Source: Nitrospirota bacterium (lineage in GTDB: Bacteria; Nitrospirota; Thermodesulfovibrionia; Thermodesulfovibrionales; JdFR-88). From it: a stretch of DNA of 64,000 nt. Shown here in pieces: positions 1-8,372 of this stretch. How positions within the stretch are numbered: position 1 is the first letter of the stretch; every line of letters starts with the position of its first letter. Both the position numbers and the translations under genes were made by a program. The DNA is taken from the NCBI GenBank assembly GCA_021789215.1, contig JAJYJS010000010.1, positions 1 through 64,000 on the forward strand, in the 5' to 3' direction. Below the pieces are notes generated by a model. That model did not search any database, was not told the origin of the DNA, and saw nothing but the letters and a program-made list of their open reading frames with translations.

Positions 1-1
1 G

Positions 2-106
2 CTTGCCGCGCCCAAAGGCCAGGGGTATATAAGGTTTGCCGTAAAAGGCGGAAGAGAAAACGCCATGCTGATGAGGGGGATTGAGGAATGGGAGAAGGGG
101 GATTAA
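2..106 (+). CDS. C-terminal end of a PLP-dependent aminotransferase-like protein (partial)
   Basis: Only the last 34 residues lie in the window. They read through a GYIRFAVKGGREN motif to a stop at 104-106. A glycine-x-IRxAVK stretch followed by an ENxxL helix is typical of the last strand and helix of fold-type I aminotransferases, especially the HisC/CobD group (histidinol-phosphate aminotransferase or threonine-phosphate decarboxylase). The active-site lysine and cofactor-binding parts are upstream of the window, so the substrate cannot be decided. The family assignment is an inference from a short tail. Confidence 0.4.
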   Translation, partial: LAAPKGQGYIRFAVKGGRENAMLMRGIEEWEKGD

Positions 107-163
107 AGGCTAAGGCAACGGCATTTTCTCATTCCCGCCTGGCCACCCCTTTCAGATGTATTG

Positions 164-181
164 GGGGCGCGACTGCGCCCC
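164..181. other. GC-rich hairpin downstream of the partial aminotransferase gene
   Basis: GGGGCGC and GCGCCCC form a perfect 7-bp stem with a GACT loop, about 58 bases after the upstream stop codon. No T-run follows on either strand, so it is not a canonical intrinsic terminator. It may still mark the transcript end or be a decayed palindromic repeat. Confidence 0.35.
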
Positions 182-265
182 GCCCCTGAGTAGGTAAGGT
201 GCATACTAAAGTACGGCCTAAACACCGCACTTCTCTGTTAAAATTGTGCATGTTTCGACCGGCAC

Positions 266-481
266 TTGATATCACATGGAGCAAGTTTTACTCGATACGC
301 GTCTTACCCGGAGGATCTGAGGACCGGCCTGATTGTCATTCACCAGAAAGATACCTCCTGTTTTAATTGCGGTGGGAAGTGTAGGCATAAGCATCAGGGA
401 ATTTTCCCTTGCCTTGAAAATATCTCTGCCGCGTGGGTACAGGAGGTTATCTTAAATAATCTTGATGCCAAATTCCGGTGA
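266..481 (+). pseudogene. Short cysteine-rich ORF, possible remnant of a glycosyltransferase 9 tail
   Basis: This 71-codon frame opens with TTG and has no clear ribosome-binding site. Its middle carries CFNCGGKCRH, followed by CLENIS and a valine-rich helix. Pairs of cysteines followed by CL-x-x-IS and a V-x-x-x-I helix resemble the C-terminus of ADP-heptose:LPS heptosyltransferase (GT9) proteins. No body of such an enzyme exists upstream because a stop occurs at 239-241. It could be a decayed 3' fragment, a genuine small metal-binding protein, or chance. No function is claimed. Confidence 0.25.
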
Positions 482-552
482 CAATACCTAATTGTTGACA
501 TGACTTTCCTTACTGCCAAGAACACACATTTGGGGAAGGCCAAAAGTGGACT

Positions 553-861
553 TCAGGCGCTCTTCAGCTTCAATATCTTCACCTCTTTTTCCAACCGGAT
601 GGCCAGTTTGTCCTTCTCGACCTCAAGGTCATGGCGGGACTGAAGGTTGAGCCAAAACCGTTCTGAAAGTCCGAAATAACGGGAAAGCCTCAGGGCCGTG
701 TCGGCGGTAATTGCCCTTTTCCCATGGACAATCTCGTTAACGCGGCGGGGCGGCACGCCAATATCTTTGGATAATCTATACTGGCTGATTCCAAGGGGTT
801 TTAGAAATTCCTCAAGCAATATTTCGCCGGGATGTACAGGGCTTGTTTTGCTGGCGCTCAT
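553..861 (-). CDS. higA: HigA-family antitoxin (XRE helix-turn-helix)
   Basis: This is the antitoxin of a type II toxin-antitoxin pair. It neutralises HigB and represses the operon by binding its promoter. The protein begins MSASKTSPVHPGEIL, and the HPGEILLEEFL opening followed by an XRE helix-turn-helix and RFWLNLQ is diagnostic of the HigA/VapI family. I chose the ATG at 859-861 because an AGGAGG Shine-Dalgarno lies 8 bases upstream at 870-875. A longer TTG frame from 879 would place that signal inside the gene. About 102 residues is normal for the family. higB ends 14 bases upstream, so the order is toxin first and antitoxin second, as in classical higBA. Confidence 0.9.
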   Translation of the reverse strand: MSASKTSPVHPGEILLEEFLKPLGISQYRLSKDIGVPPRRVNEIVHGKRAITADTALRLSRYFGLSERFWLNLQSRHDLEVEKDKLAIRLEKEVKILKLKSA

Positions 862-875
862 ATTTTTTTCCTCCT

Positions 876-1157
876 TCAATGATAACCGGTTATCTCAACG
901 TCATAGGCATCCCTAAGATGCCAGCGGAAACATATTCCCCATTGACTGTTTATTCGAATGCTATGCTGTCCAGCGCGATTGCCGGAGAGCTTCTCCAAAT
1001 GGTTCCCCGGCGGCACACGCATGTCTTCAAGGCGCTCCGCGCCATCCACGATCAGTAATTTCCTCAAAGCGCTTCGCTGTATTTGCGGTGGGAATTTTGG
1101 TGATATCTTTCTATGGAAGAGCCCTTCCGTATCTTTACAGCGAAAGCTCTTTATCAT
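876..1157 (-). CDS. higB: HigB-family toxin (RelE superfamily mRNA interferase)
   Basis: HigB toxins are ribosome-dependent mRNA endonucleases. The 93-residue protein opens MIKSFR. It carries the family landmarks of a basic IQRSALRKL helix, the PPGNHLEKLSGNRAGQHSIRIN core and a C-terminal YDVEITGYH, where the terminal aspartate/tyrosine-histidine pattern is conserved in HigB. It is first in the operon and is followed by higA. An inverted repeat just upstream of the ATG (1164-1200) is a likely HigA operator. Nothing looks truncated, so an active pair is likely. Confidence 0.9.
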   Translation of the reverse strand: MIKSFRCKDTEGLFHRKISPKFPPQIQRSALRKLLIVDGAERLEDMRVPPGNHLEKLSGNRAGQHSIRINSQWGICFRWHLRDAYDVEITGYH

Positions 1158-1163
1158 ATTTTA

Positions 1164-1200
1164 TAATAACGCATTTCGTTAATAATGCCAAGCGTTATTA
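1164..1200 (-). promoter_or_regulatory. Inverted repeat upstream of higBA, probable HigA operator
   Basis: TAATAACGC (1164-1172) and GCGTTATTA (1192-1200) are perfect reverse complements separated by 19 bases. They lie 7 bases upstream of the higB start. The AT-rich half-sites and the position next to the transcription start fit autoregulation by HigA, which is known for the family. Binding itself is inferred. Confidence 0.5.
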
Positions 1201-1519
1201 AACGGATAGCGAGCGTATCCCCAGTGTTCGTGAGAAGGGGAAATAGGGAGCACGGGAATGACAGATAGAAGACAAAAAGGCGGGCGCAGCAAGCGGCGCC
1301 CCTATGTACAAAATCAATGATTCAACCCGTATTTGCCACAATGGTGGTTTGCCTGCCAGCGCAGGGTATAGGGCGAAACATGATAAAAATGTAAGCGCCT
1401 GCTTGGTGAGGTGTATTGGACTTTAATGTCCTTCACATGTTGCCTCAGGAAGAAATTTTTTGTTTTCCGGGGGCGCGGGGGCGGAGCCCCCGGCCGATAA
1501 AGGGCGGGGGGGCGGGAAA
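1201..1519. other. Intergenic stretch without a supportable gene
   Basis: No open frame with a start signal was found. The stretch contains small GC-rich hairpins. One has GGGCGC/GCGCCC arms near 1284-1303. The other pairs CCGGGGGC with GCCCCCGG around 1468-1494, just past the 3' end of the diguanylate cyclase gene. The second could end that transcript, but it is followed on the minus strand by an A-rich rather than a U-rich run. Confidence 0.4.
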
Positions 1520-2656
1520 CTAAATAATAACCGTCTTCTCCTCCGCGAGGGCGTTTGCGTGCAGCACGCGGTTTTTCCCCTTCCGCTTGGCAAGGTACAG
1601 GGCGCTGTCGGCCTCTTTTACAAGGCTGTCCTTGTCGGAGGCGTCAAGAGGGTAGGAGGCCACGCCAATGCTCACGGTAAGGTTTTTGTCTTTTCCCCCG
1701 GGGCCTCCGGGGAAGAAACCGCGGGTTTCGACCGACTGGCGTATCCTGTCCGCCGTCCGCATGGCCGCCTCCTGAGAGCTTTCCACCAGTATCACCACGA
1801 ACTCCTCCCCGCCGTACCGCGCGGCGAAGTCCGCCTGCCTTACGTTCTGCGTTATGATTTCCGCTATGGCCTTCAGCGCCTCATCGCCCGCCTGGTGGCC
1901 GTAGGCGTCGTTATAGAGCTTGAAGTCGTCCGCGTCTATCATCAGAATGCCAAGCGTGTGGTTGAACCTGCGGGAGCGCTCCATCTCGAAGGAGAGCTTG
2001 TCCTGAAAGGCCCTGTGGTTATACAGCCTGGTAAGGCCGTCCTTTACGGCAAGCTCCTGCACTTCCTCGTAAAGCGCTGTCTTCTTGATGGCCAGCGCCG
2101 CGTGAAAACCCAGCGTAAGCAGGGCCTCCTCGTCCTGGCCGGCAAAAAACCCGTCTTTCCCGTTGAAGGCCATCAACTCCCCTATCTGCTCATCGCGCAG
2201 CATTATGGGCGCCATAAGGGCGTTTCTGATGCCGCCAAAACCCGGATGGAACCGCGACAGCCCCTTGAGTCCGGGCATTTCCAGCGGAGAAGACACCCTG
2301 ACCGGCGCACCGTGATGGACAAACCTCTGCGGCAGTTCCTGCGCCCTTACCCTCCGCCCTTCCGACTGCTCCAGGGAGGTATAGAAGCCGCGCATGTTTT
2401 CGCTCCCGTAAAGCAGCATCGCGGAGAACTCCGCCCCGATCAGGTCCCTTGCCCCCTCAAGCAGCGCCTCGGTAAGGGAGGCCATGTTGAGGCAGGAGGC
2501 AAGCGTGGAGGCCGTGTCGCAGAGGAACGCCTTCCGCCTTTCCGCCATGCGCAGGGCGCTGAGCCTCCTTTCGAGAAACCTCACCCTGAGCGCGGAAAAG
2601 ATGCAATAGACAAGGAGCAGTCCGCTGAAAACAATAAGCCAATATGAAAGTCTCAT
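1520..2656 (-). CDS. Diguanylate cyclase: membrane anchor, GAF domain, GGDEF domain
   Basis: Predicted to make cyclic di-GMP from two GTP at the inner membrane. Residues 4-22 form one hydrophobic anchor. Residues about 45-192 resemble a GAF sensor domain. The GGDEF domain follows, with DGLTRLYNHR near 206 and the active-site GGEEF at 282-286. An RQAD motif at 273-276, five residues before GGEEF, matches the RxxD inhibitory site, so product inhibition is likely. There is no EAL or HD-GYP partner nearby. The 378-residue length is normal. The GAF ligand is unknown. Confidence 0.9.
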   Translation of the reverse strand: MRLSYWLIVFSGLLLVYCIFSALRVRFLERRLSALRMAERRKAFLCDTASTLASCLNMASLTEALLEGARDLIGAEFSAMLLYGSENMRGFYTSLEQSEGRRVRAQELPQRFVHHGAPVRVSSPLEMPGLKGLSRFHPGFGGIRNALMAPIMLRDEQIGELMAFNGKDGFFAGQDEEALLTLGFHAALAIKKTALYEEVQELAVKDGLTRLYNHRAFQDKLSFEMERSRRFNHTLGILMIDADDFKLYNDAYGHQAGDEALKAIAEIITQNVRQADFAARYGGEEFVVILVESSQEAAMRTADRIRQSVETRGFFPGGPGGKDKNLTVSIGVASYPLDASDKDSLVKEADSALYLAKRKGKNRVLHANALAEEKTVII

Positions 2657-2704
2657 GGCCTGGTCTGACCCTTAAAAAATTTTTTTTATTCCTGTAAAGT
2701 CACT

Positions 2705-2730
2705 GGATGCCGGCTTCTGCCGGTATGACA
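2705..2730. repeat. Short dispersed palindromic repeat (CCGGC-type)
   Basis: The sequence is palindromic around GCCGGCTTCTGCCGG and ends in TATGACA. A second copy in the opposite orientation lies at 34314-34338. Such GGATGCCGG...TGACA elements are common dispersed repeats in several bacterial phyla. Here it sits between the hydrolase stop codon and the diguanylate cyclase start. Confidence 0.6.
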
Positions 2731-2764
2731 GACAAAAAAGGCGGACATTAATATGCAGTCCTCG

Positions 2765-3694
2765 TTAGTTGAATGAAACTATCCGCTCGACGAGGGCCTG
2801 CCTGACCCTTTTATCCAGGACCACCTCTACATGGTTCACGGGGAAATCAAGGTGCTCCTCCGCATGGGGGTAGATGGCGCTTCTTGCCGAAACGAGGCCG
2901 TCCCCCCGTCCGGGCCTTATCTCATCAGGAAGGATTTTCCCCGCGGGCAGGATTTTTCCCATGACGCCGGGAAAATCCATCCCCATGACGCTGAAGAGGT
3001 GCGGGTCCGTCCCGCCGGCCGATATGCTCTTGCACTTTACGGACGGGCTGCCGAGGCTGGAAAAGAACTCCGAGCCCGGCAGAAGCTCCCTGAAAACGGG
3101 GCTTCCCATGAATTTCAATATCCTTCTTGCCGCAGTTGGGATTTTGGCCCTGGACTGCCCGCTCACAAGCGGGCCCAGGAACCTTGCGGCGGGTTTTACG
3201 AATTCGGCCCACTTTGCGAGTGAGGAGCCGTGGTGCGGGGCCGAAAGGCTCACGTAGCCGGTTATGAACGGCTCCGCCTTTTCCAGGTATTTCCTTGCTA
3301 TCAGCCCTCCCCTGCTGTGCCCGATAAGCACGACGGCCTCGGGCCTTTCGGTGTCCCTGAGAAACCCCATCAGGCCCTCCAGCTCCCGCACGGCGAAGGC
3401 CATCTCCTGCGCGGGCCTTTCGATGTCCCACGTGAGCGTTGAATAGCCAAGCTCCGAGAGGTCATGAAAAAGGGATTTTTCCCTCCCTCCCGGCATGCAA
3501 TTCTCCCTGATTATTGAACTCACGGTAAAAAGGCCTCCAAGAATGCGGGTTTGAGAGGGGTCGTCCCATATCTCCCTGCCGACCCCCAGCCCGTGGATGA
3601 ACACCGCCCAGGGCATCCCTTTTCTGCCGCGGACTATCTTCAGGTCTTTAGGAAAGGGCATGGTCTCTATGATGGTATTGATGCCCTGCTGCAC
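2765..3694 (-). CDS. Alpha/beta-hydrolase of the lipase/PGAP1 type
   Basis: Likely a serine ester hydrolase. It shows the oxyanion-hole motif VFIHGLG near residue 31. The nucleophile elbow GHSRGG has Ser127. SAPHHGS follows the next strand, as in lipase-type and PGAP1-like hydrolases. A GRGDGLVS stretch with Asp265 and NHVEVV with His288 complete a plausible triad. No signal peptide is evident, so it probably acts in the cytoplasm. The substrate is unknown. It stands alone, more than 100 bases from its neighbours. Confidence 0.75.
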   Translation of the reverse strand: MQQGINTIIETMPFPKDLKIVRGRKGMPWAVFIHGLGVGREIWDDPSQTRILGGLFTVSSIIRENCMPGGREKSLFHDLSELGYSTLTWDIERPAQEMAFAVRELEGLMGFLRDTERPEAVVLIGHSRGGLIARKYLEKAEPFITGYVSLSAPHHGSSLAKWAEFVKPAARFLGPLVSGQSRAKIPTAARRILKFMGSPVFRELLPGSEFFSSLGSPSVKCKSISAGGTDPHLFSVMGMDFPGVMGKILPAGKILPDEIRPGRGDGLVSARSAIYPHAEEHLDFPVNHVEVVLDKRVRQALVERIVSFN

Positions 3695-3835
3695 GGCTTT
3701 TTGAACCTTGGATTAATGATAGCACCTTATCCGGGTTAGTCAAATCAGGCAAAAAGGGAGCGGAAGCGGGCTGTAATGGCGTCCTGAAAAATAATTGCAG
3801 CAGGTGCATTCAGATCGAAATGAAGAGTCCCCGGA

Positions 3836-3872
3836 GTGAGATTGCTTCGGGACAAAAACCCCTCGCAATGAC
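3836..3872. repeat. Degenerate fragment of the GATTGCTTCG / CGCAATGAC dispersed element
   Basis: GAGATTGCTTCG and CCTCGCAATGACA occur as an inverted pair. The same core motifs form the inner arms of the long palindromic elements at 23336, 24993 and 37505. The outer GCAGGTTGCTGAAAAA termini are missing, so this is a shorter relative or a decayed copy. Confidence 0.5.
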
Positions 3873-3893
3873 AGGTAGAAAAAAATTCCCGCA

Positions 3894-4301
3894 TTACCGG
3901 GGGGGCGCCGACTTTATCGCCTCCTTGGAGAGGGCGTCGGCCTCCTTGTTCAGTTCGCGTGGCACATGCCGGACGGAGTATTTCCTGAACCCGCGCAGAA
4001 GCGATACGGCCCTGGCGTAAAGGGGTTTTATGTTTTCGTGCCTCACCTGATACTGGCCGTTTATCTGCTTCACGGCAAGCTCGGAGTCCAGATAGACATC
4101 CACCTCTTCCGCCCCGGCCTCCGCGGCTTTCTTCAGCGCCTCGATGAGCGCCGTGTATTCGGCCACGTTGTTGGTGGTGATCCCTATGTAGCGGGATATC
4201 TCATAGGTCTTGCCCCCCATTTCCACGACCACCCCGATGCCTGATCTCCCCGGGTTGCCGCTGGAGGCCCCGTCGGAATGGATGCGGGCCTTTTTTGTCA
4301 T
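3894..4301 (-). CDS. rnhA: Ribonuclease HI family protein
   Basis: Hydrolyses the RNA strand of RNA-DNA hybrids. The four acidic residues of the RNase H fold are visible: Asp10 in the SDGASSGNPG opening, Glu48 in NNVAEYTAL, Asp72 in LDSELAV and Asp122 in NKEADALSKEA. At 135 residues it is a short RNase HI-like protein that lacks the basic protrusion of the E. coli enzyme. Its start overlaps the stop of the zinc-ribbon gene upstream by four bases (ATGA), so the two are translationally coupled. Confidence 0.88.
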   Translation of the reverse strand: MTKKARIHSDGASSGNPGRSGIGVVVEMGGKTYEISRYIGITTNNVAEYTALIEALKKAAEAGAEEVDVYLDSELAVKQINGQYQVRHENIKPLYARAVSLLRGFRKYSVRHVPRELNKEADALSKEAIKSAPPR

Positions 4302-5026
4302 TCAACAGGCTCTTCTACGGCCTCTTCCTTATAAAAGAGAATCCTGTCGCACTGGGGGCACTGGTTAATCTGCTCGTTCTTGCGTATCTCGACAAAGAGC
4401 TGGGGCATTATGTTCATGTTGCACCCCTTGCACACCTCTCCCCTGGCCTCGGCGACCGCAAGCCCGTTGTGCTTTTTGAGCTGGTGCATGTAAAGCGCGT
4501 AAACGTCGGGCTCTATGGACTTGACGAACTCCGTCCGCTTTGCCTTAAGCCCCTCAAGCTCCTTCTCGGCCCCGGCCTTCCGGATATCCAGCTCCCTGCG
4601 CATGGCGTCGAGCTTTGCATCTTCCTCCTTCACTGAGGCGCCCTCGGTCCTGAGGGCCTTTTCGGAGGCCTCTATCTGCTCCATGATGGCCAGTATGCCG
4701 TCTTCGTAGCTGAAACGCTCCTTTTCAGCCGCCTCTATCTCCTTGAGGTGCGCCTGGTATTCCTTGTTGGTCTTTATCTCGGAGGTCCTGCCCTTGAGCT
4801 TTTTTATCTTCTGGTCCATCTCCTCAAGCTCCAGGTCCTTTGTCTTCTTCTGTTTCAGCAGGGCGTCATGCTCCCTGCGTTTCGCTTCGAGCGCCGCCTG
4901 CGCTTCCTTCAGCGGCTTTTCCCTGGTGAGTATCTGCCGGGGTATCTGCTTCACAAGGGAGTTCTTTTCGATTATGAGGGTGTCCATCTCCTGAAGCTCT
5001 ATCAGCAACTTAAGCTGGGCGTTCAA
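4298..5026 (-). CDS. Coiled-coil protein with C-terminal C4 zinc ribbon (zf-RING_7 family)
   Basis: Residues about 10-180 are charged heptad-like helices predicted to form a long antiparallel coiled coil. The C-terminus has CKGC (199-202) and CPQC (223-226), which together make a four-cysteine zinc ribbon. This architecture is the CT398/zf-RING_7 family, reported in other bacteria to associate with transcription or envelope components; the role here is unknown. It lies directly downstream of the CAU tRNA and is coupled to rnhA. Confidence 0.82.
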   Translation of the reverse strand: MNAQLKLLIELQEMDTLIIEKNSLVKQIPRQILTREKPLKEAQAALEAKRREHDALLKQKKTKDLELEEMDQKIKKLKGRTSEIKTNKEYQAHLKEIEAAEKERFSYEDGILAIMEQIEASEKALRTEGASVKEEDAKLDAMRRELDIRKAGAEKELEGLKAKRTEFVKSIEPDVYALYMHQLKKHNGLAVAEARGEVCKGCNMNIMPQLFVEIRKNEQINQCPQCDRILFYKEEAVEEPVE

Positions 5027-5054
5027 AAAACCAAAGACCTCCCGAAGAGAAAAG

Positions 5055-5130
5055 TGGTGGGCCCACCAGGACTCGAACCTGGGACCAACCGGTTATGAGC
5101 CGGTAGCTCTACCAGCTGAGCTATGGGCCC
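5055..5130 (-). tRNA. tRNA with CAU anticodon (Ile2 or elongator Met), CCA encoded
   Basis: The minus strand folds as a complete 76-nt cloverleaf. It has a 7-bp acceptor stem starting GGGCCCA and a D-arm AGCTCAGCTGGTAGAGCT. The anticodon stem ACCGG/CCGGT carries loop CTCATAA (anticodon CAT), the T-arm is GGTTCGAGTCC, and a 3' CCA is encoded. It lacks initiator features because the first acceptor pair is matched. The CGGCTCATAACCG arm resembles tRNA-Ile2, whose C34 is changed to lysidine, as much as elongator Met, so identity is left open. It lies 47 bases after rpoD. Confidence 0.93.
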
Positions 5131-5177
5131 GGCAAAACGAATTACTATCTTAAAAGTTTACCGGCCGCGGAGTCAAG

Positions 5178-6626
5178 TCAGGGCTTCTCGATGAAGTCCC
5201 TGAGCCATTTGCTCCTCGACGGATGCCTCAGTTTCCGGAGCGCCTTCACCTCTATCTGCCTTATCCTCTCGCGGGTGACGGAGAACTCCTTGCCGACCTC
5301 CTCCAGGGTGTGGGGGTCGTCGCCTATGCCGAACCGCTTTTTTATTATTATCTGCTCCTTCGGGTTCAGCGACTCTATCACCTTCGATATCTGTTTTTTG
5401 AGGTCGTCCAGTATCACGTCGTCCAGCGGGGAAGGCGCGGCCTTGTCCTCGATGAAGTCCCTGAGGTGGCTGTCCTCTTCCTCTCCCACCGGGGTCTCCA
5501 GCGAGATGGGCTCCTTGGCCACCTTGAGTATCGATTTCACCTTGTCGGCGGGGAGCTTGAGCCTTGAGGCGACCTCCTCCGGCTGGGGCTCCTTGCCGTA
5601 TTCCTGCACGAGTTCCCTCGAAATCCTCGTTATGCGGTTTATGGTCTCCACCATGTGGACGGGTATCCTTATGGTGCGGGACTGGTCCGCCAGGGCGCGG
5701 GTTATCGCCTGCCTTATCCACCAGGTGGCATAGGTGGAAAACTTGTATCCCCTCTGGTACTCGAACTTGTCCACCGCGCGCATAAGGCCGATGTTGCCCT
5801 CCTGGATGAGGTCCGGAAGGCTCAGGCCCTTGCCCATGTAGCGCTTGGCTATGCTTATGACAAGCCGCAGGTTGCTCTCGATGAGCTGGCGTTTGGCGTC
5901 CATCAGCTCGTCCTCGGAGCCGGATATCTCCCTGAGCTTTCCCCTCATCTCCCCGGTGCCGATGCCGAAGGTCTCGACCAGGTGGTCAACCTCCTTCTTT
6001 TCAAGGATTTGTTTCTTGCGCCTGGGGCCCTTGTGCTGCCTGAGCTGGTCATCGAGTTCCAGGACCTTTTCAATCAGCCTTGTCATCTCCTCGGAGAAAA
6101 GAAGGATGGTCTCTTCCCTGAGTTTCAGCTCGTCTATCTTTTCCCTTATCCCGGCCTCTATCTTCTCCGTGTTCCCAGGCTTTTTCTGCCCTTCCGCCCT
6201 TGCCTTTGCCGATACGAGCCTGCGCCAGAGCTTTTTCATCTCCTGCGTAAGCTCAAAGAACCTCTGCCGCTCCGAAAAAAGCTCCTCGTCCTCGATGTCC
6301 TCCCCGTTTTGTATGAGCTCGCCCAGCGGGGCCTCGCCTTTTTCCACCAGCTCGCCCAGCGTGATTATCTTCCTCATGGCAAAAGGTATGGAGAAAACCG
6401 AGCTTGCCAGCCTCTGCCTGGCGCTCTCTATCCGCTTGGCTATTACCACTTCCCCTTCCTTTGTCAGCAGGGGGACATTGGACATCTCCTTCAGGTAAAA
6501 CTTTATGGGTTCGTATTCGCCCTCAATGGAAGATTCCGCTTCTTCCTCTTTCTTTTCAGGTTCCTCCTCGACCGCCACATCAAAGGGTTCTCCGGTTGCG
6601 ATCTCGTCGTACTCGTTTTTAATCAT
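5178..6626 (-). CDS. rpoD: RNA polymerase primary sigma factor RpoD (sigma-70)
   Basis: The housekeeping sigma factor recruits RNA polymerase to -10/-35 promoters. After an acidic N-terminal segment (residues about 15-38) comes region 1.2 with FYLKEM and a long charged non-conserved region. Region 2 has the [16 protein letters not shown] opening and the [10 protein letters not shown] -10-reading helix. Region 3 has [11 protein letters not shown], and region 4 has [20 protein letters not shown]. At 482 residues it is shorter than E. coli RpoD, mainly because the N-terminal region 1.1 is reduced. It starts 5 bases before the dnaG stop codon ends, so it is coupled to dnaG in the macromolecular-synthesis operon. 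Confidence 0.97.
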   Translation of the reverse strand: MIKNEYDEIATGEPFDVAVEEEPEKKEEEAESSIEGEYEPIKFYLKEMSNVPLLTKEGEVVIAKRIESARQRLASSVFSIPFAMRKIITLGELVEKGEAPLGELIQNGEDIEDEELFSERQRFFELTQEMKKLWRRLVSAKARAEGQKKPGNTEKIEAGIREKIDELKLREETILLFSEEMTRLIEKVLELDDQLRQHKGPRRKKQILEKKEVDHLVETFGIGTGEMRGKLREISGSEDELMDAKRQLIESNLRLVISIAKRYMGKGLSLPDLIQEGNIGLMRAVDKFEYQRGYKFSTYATWWIRQAITRALADQSRTIRIPVHMVETINRITRISRELVQEYGKEPQPEEVASRLKLPADKVKSILKVAKEPISLETPVGEEEDSHLRDFIEDKAAPSPLDDVILDDLKKQISKVIESLNPKEQIIIKKRFGIGDDPHTLEEVGKEFSVTRERIRQIEVKALRKLRHPSRSKWLRDFIEKP

Positions 6627-8298
6627 GCTGTCTGCCTCCTTTGAGTATCTCTTTCTCGCTGTAAAGGGCCTTGAGCAGTGCGGGGTCGGCCTTTTTGCCC
6701 GCCTCCCGTATCCGCTCTGCGAGCCCCCTCAGCCTTATCTTCCTGACGCAGTCCTCAACAAGCCTGTCCGTGTCGGGCGGGTCGAAACCGGGCTCAATCG
6801 AGAGCTTCGCCAAAAGGCCGTTCTCTTGTTCCGTTGATGTCCCGTCTTCCCGTTTCCCGAAAATCAGGCCTCTTACAAGAGGGTCTTCCACGTCTTCCGG
6901 GCCAATCTCTCTAAGGATATCACTTTTTTTGCCGGGTTGATTAATAAAAATGCTTAAAAGCAGGATTTCCTCCCTGCGTATCTTTTTGGCCGGTTTCAGG
7001 GTTGTTTTTTCCGGCCCGCGGATTTCTTTTCCGCCCCATTCCGCGGCGCGGCCCATTTTGCCGACCTCCTGCCTGACCGCCTCTTCCTTTATCCTGCCCC
7101 GCTCCGAAAGCTCCCTTATCAGCTCCTCCCTGGCTATGGGGTCCGGCACCCTGGCCGCAAGCCCCGCCGCCTCCCGTAGCAGGTCGACCCTCGCCCCCCC
7201 CGCCCTGAGGATGAATTCCACCGGCGTGAAAGAGCCCCCGATGATTTTTTTGAAGTGGTTTGCGCCCCTGGCCCTGAGAAAACTGTCCGGGTCCTCCCCG
7301 GCGGGCAGCAGCGCAACCTTGACCCCGAAGTCCTGCTCCAGCGCAAGCCCGACAGACCTTCTGGCCGCCCCGATGCCTGCCTGGTCTCCGTCAAACACCA
7401 GCACCACCTTGTTCGTGAACCTGCCTATCTTCCTCAGGTGTGCGGCAGTAAGCGCCGTGCCAAGCGGGGCCACCGCGTTGTCAAAGCCGTACTGGTGGCA
7501 CATTATGACATCCAGATACCCCTCCGTCAAAATAATATAGCCCTTCTTGCGGATGCCTTCCTTTGCCAGGTCGAGGCCGTAAAGGGTTTCGCCCTTCCTG
7601 AAGAGTGCCGTGTCGGAGGAGTTGATGTATTTGGGGAGCCTCTTGTCCATGAACCTGCCGCCAAAAGCGATGACCTCCCCGCCAGCGTCGTTTATCGGGA
7701 AAATGACCCTCTCCCTGAGCATGTCGTAAACGCCCTTCTGGCCCTTCTGGATGATGCCTGAATGGAGCATCAGGTCCTCCGGATAGCCTTTGGCCTTCAG
7801 GTATCCGGAGAGGTTGTGCCAGCCCTCCGGCGCATAGCCCAGCGAGAATTTTTTTACCGTCTCGGGCGACAAACCCCTGCCGGAGAGATAACCAGGAGCT
7901 GTGGGACTGCCCTCAAGCCCCTTCAGATAAAAATCCCGCGCGGCCCTGAGAAGCGCCTTAAGGTTCTTCCTTTCATCGGAATGGGCCCTGCCGCCGTATG
8001 TGCCCTCGAAGTCCGCCGGGTCCAGCCCCGCCTTTTCGGCAAGGAACCTCAACGCCTCCGGGAATTCCATGGACTCGTATTTCATCACAAACCCGATTGC
8101 GTCCCCCCCGGCCCCGCAGCCGAAACAATGGAACACCTGTTTCTCAGGGTTTATCACAAAAGACGGGGTTTTTTCGCTGTGAAACGGGCAGAGCGCCTTG
8201 TAATTCTGTCCAGCCCTCTTTATTGAGATGTAACCGGAGATTACGTCAACGATGTCGAGCCTGGACTTGATTGACTCCAGCAGGTCCTTAGACATCAT
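6619..8298 (-). CDS. dnaG: DNA primase DnaG
   Basis: Makes RNA primers for chromosome replication. The N-terminal zinc-binding domain has CPFH (37-40) and CFGC (58-61). The central TOPRIM domain shows TEGYLDVI and LVFDGDQAG, which supply the metal-binding acidic residues. The C-terminal part would contact DnaB helicase. At 559 residues it is of usual size. It sits between the NIF3-like gene and rpoD, the classical position in the rpsU-dnaG-rpoD operon. Confidence 0.96.
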   Translation of the reverse strand: MMSKDLLESIKSRLDIVDVISGYISIKRAGQNYKALCPFHSEKTPSFVINPEKQVFHCFGCGAGGDAIGFVMKYESMEFPEALRFLAEKAGLDPADFEGTYGGRAHSDERKNLKALLRAARDFYLKGLEGSPTAPGYLSGRGLSPETVKKFSLGYAPEGWHNLSGYLKAKGYPEDLMLHSGIIQKGQKGVYDMLRERVIFPINDAGGEVIAFGGRFMDKRLPKYINSSDTALFRKGETLYGLDLAKEGIRKKGYIILTEGYLDVIMCHQYGFDNAVAPLGTALTAAHLRKIGRFTNKVVLVFDGDQAGIGAARRSVGLALEQDFGVKVALLPAGEDPDSFLRARGANHFKKIIGGSFTPVEFILRAGGARVDLLREAAGLAARVPDPIAREELIRELSERGRIKEEAVRQEVGKMGRAAEWGGKEIRGPEKTTLKPAKKIRREEILLLSIFINQPGKKSDILREIGPEDVEDPLVRGLIFGKREDGTSTEQENGLLAKLSIEPGFDPPDTDRLVEDCVRKIRLRGLAERIREAGKKADPALLKALYSEKEILKGGRQHD

Positions 8299-8372
8299 TT
8301 GTAATTATAGTAAAGATTTTTTATAAACAAAACCCTTTTTTTGCTTAAACAAACATAGGGGAAAACGATTGA

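Noticed and set aside
1468-1494. GC-rich hairpin after the diguanylate cyclase as intrinsic terminator
   Set aside because: On the minus strand it is followed by an A-rich, not U-rich, tract, so it is noted only as a hairpin.
1460-2647. 395-codon open frame antisense to the diguanylate cyclase
   Set aside because: It is the shadow of a high-GC gene on the other strand; the opposite frame contains complete GAF and GGDEF domains, and this one matches no family pattern.
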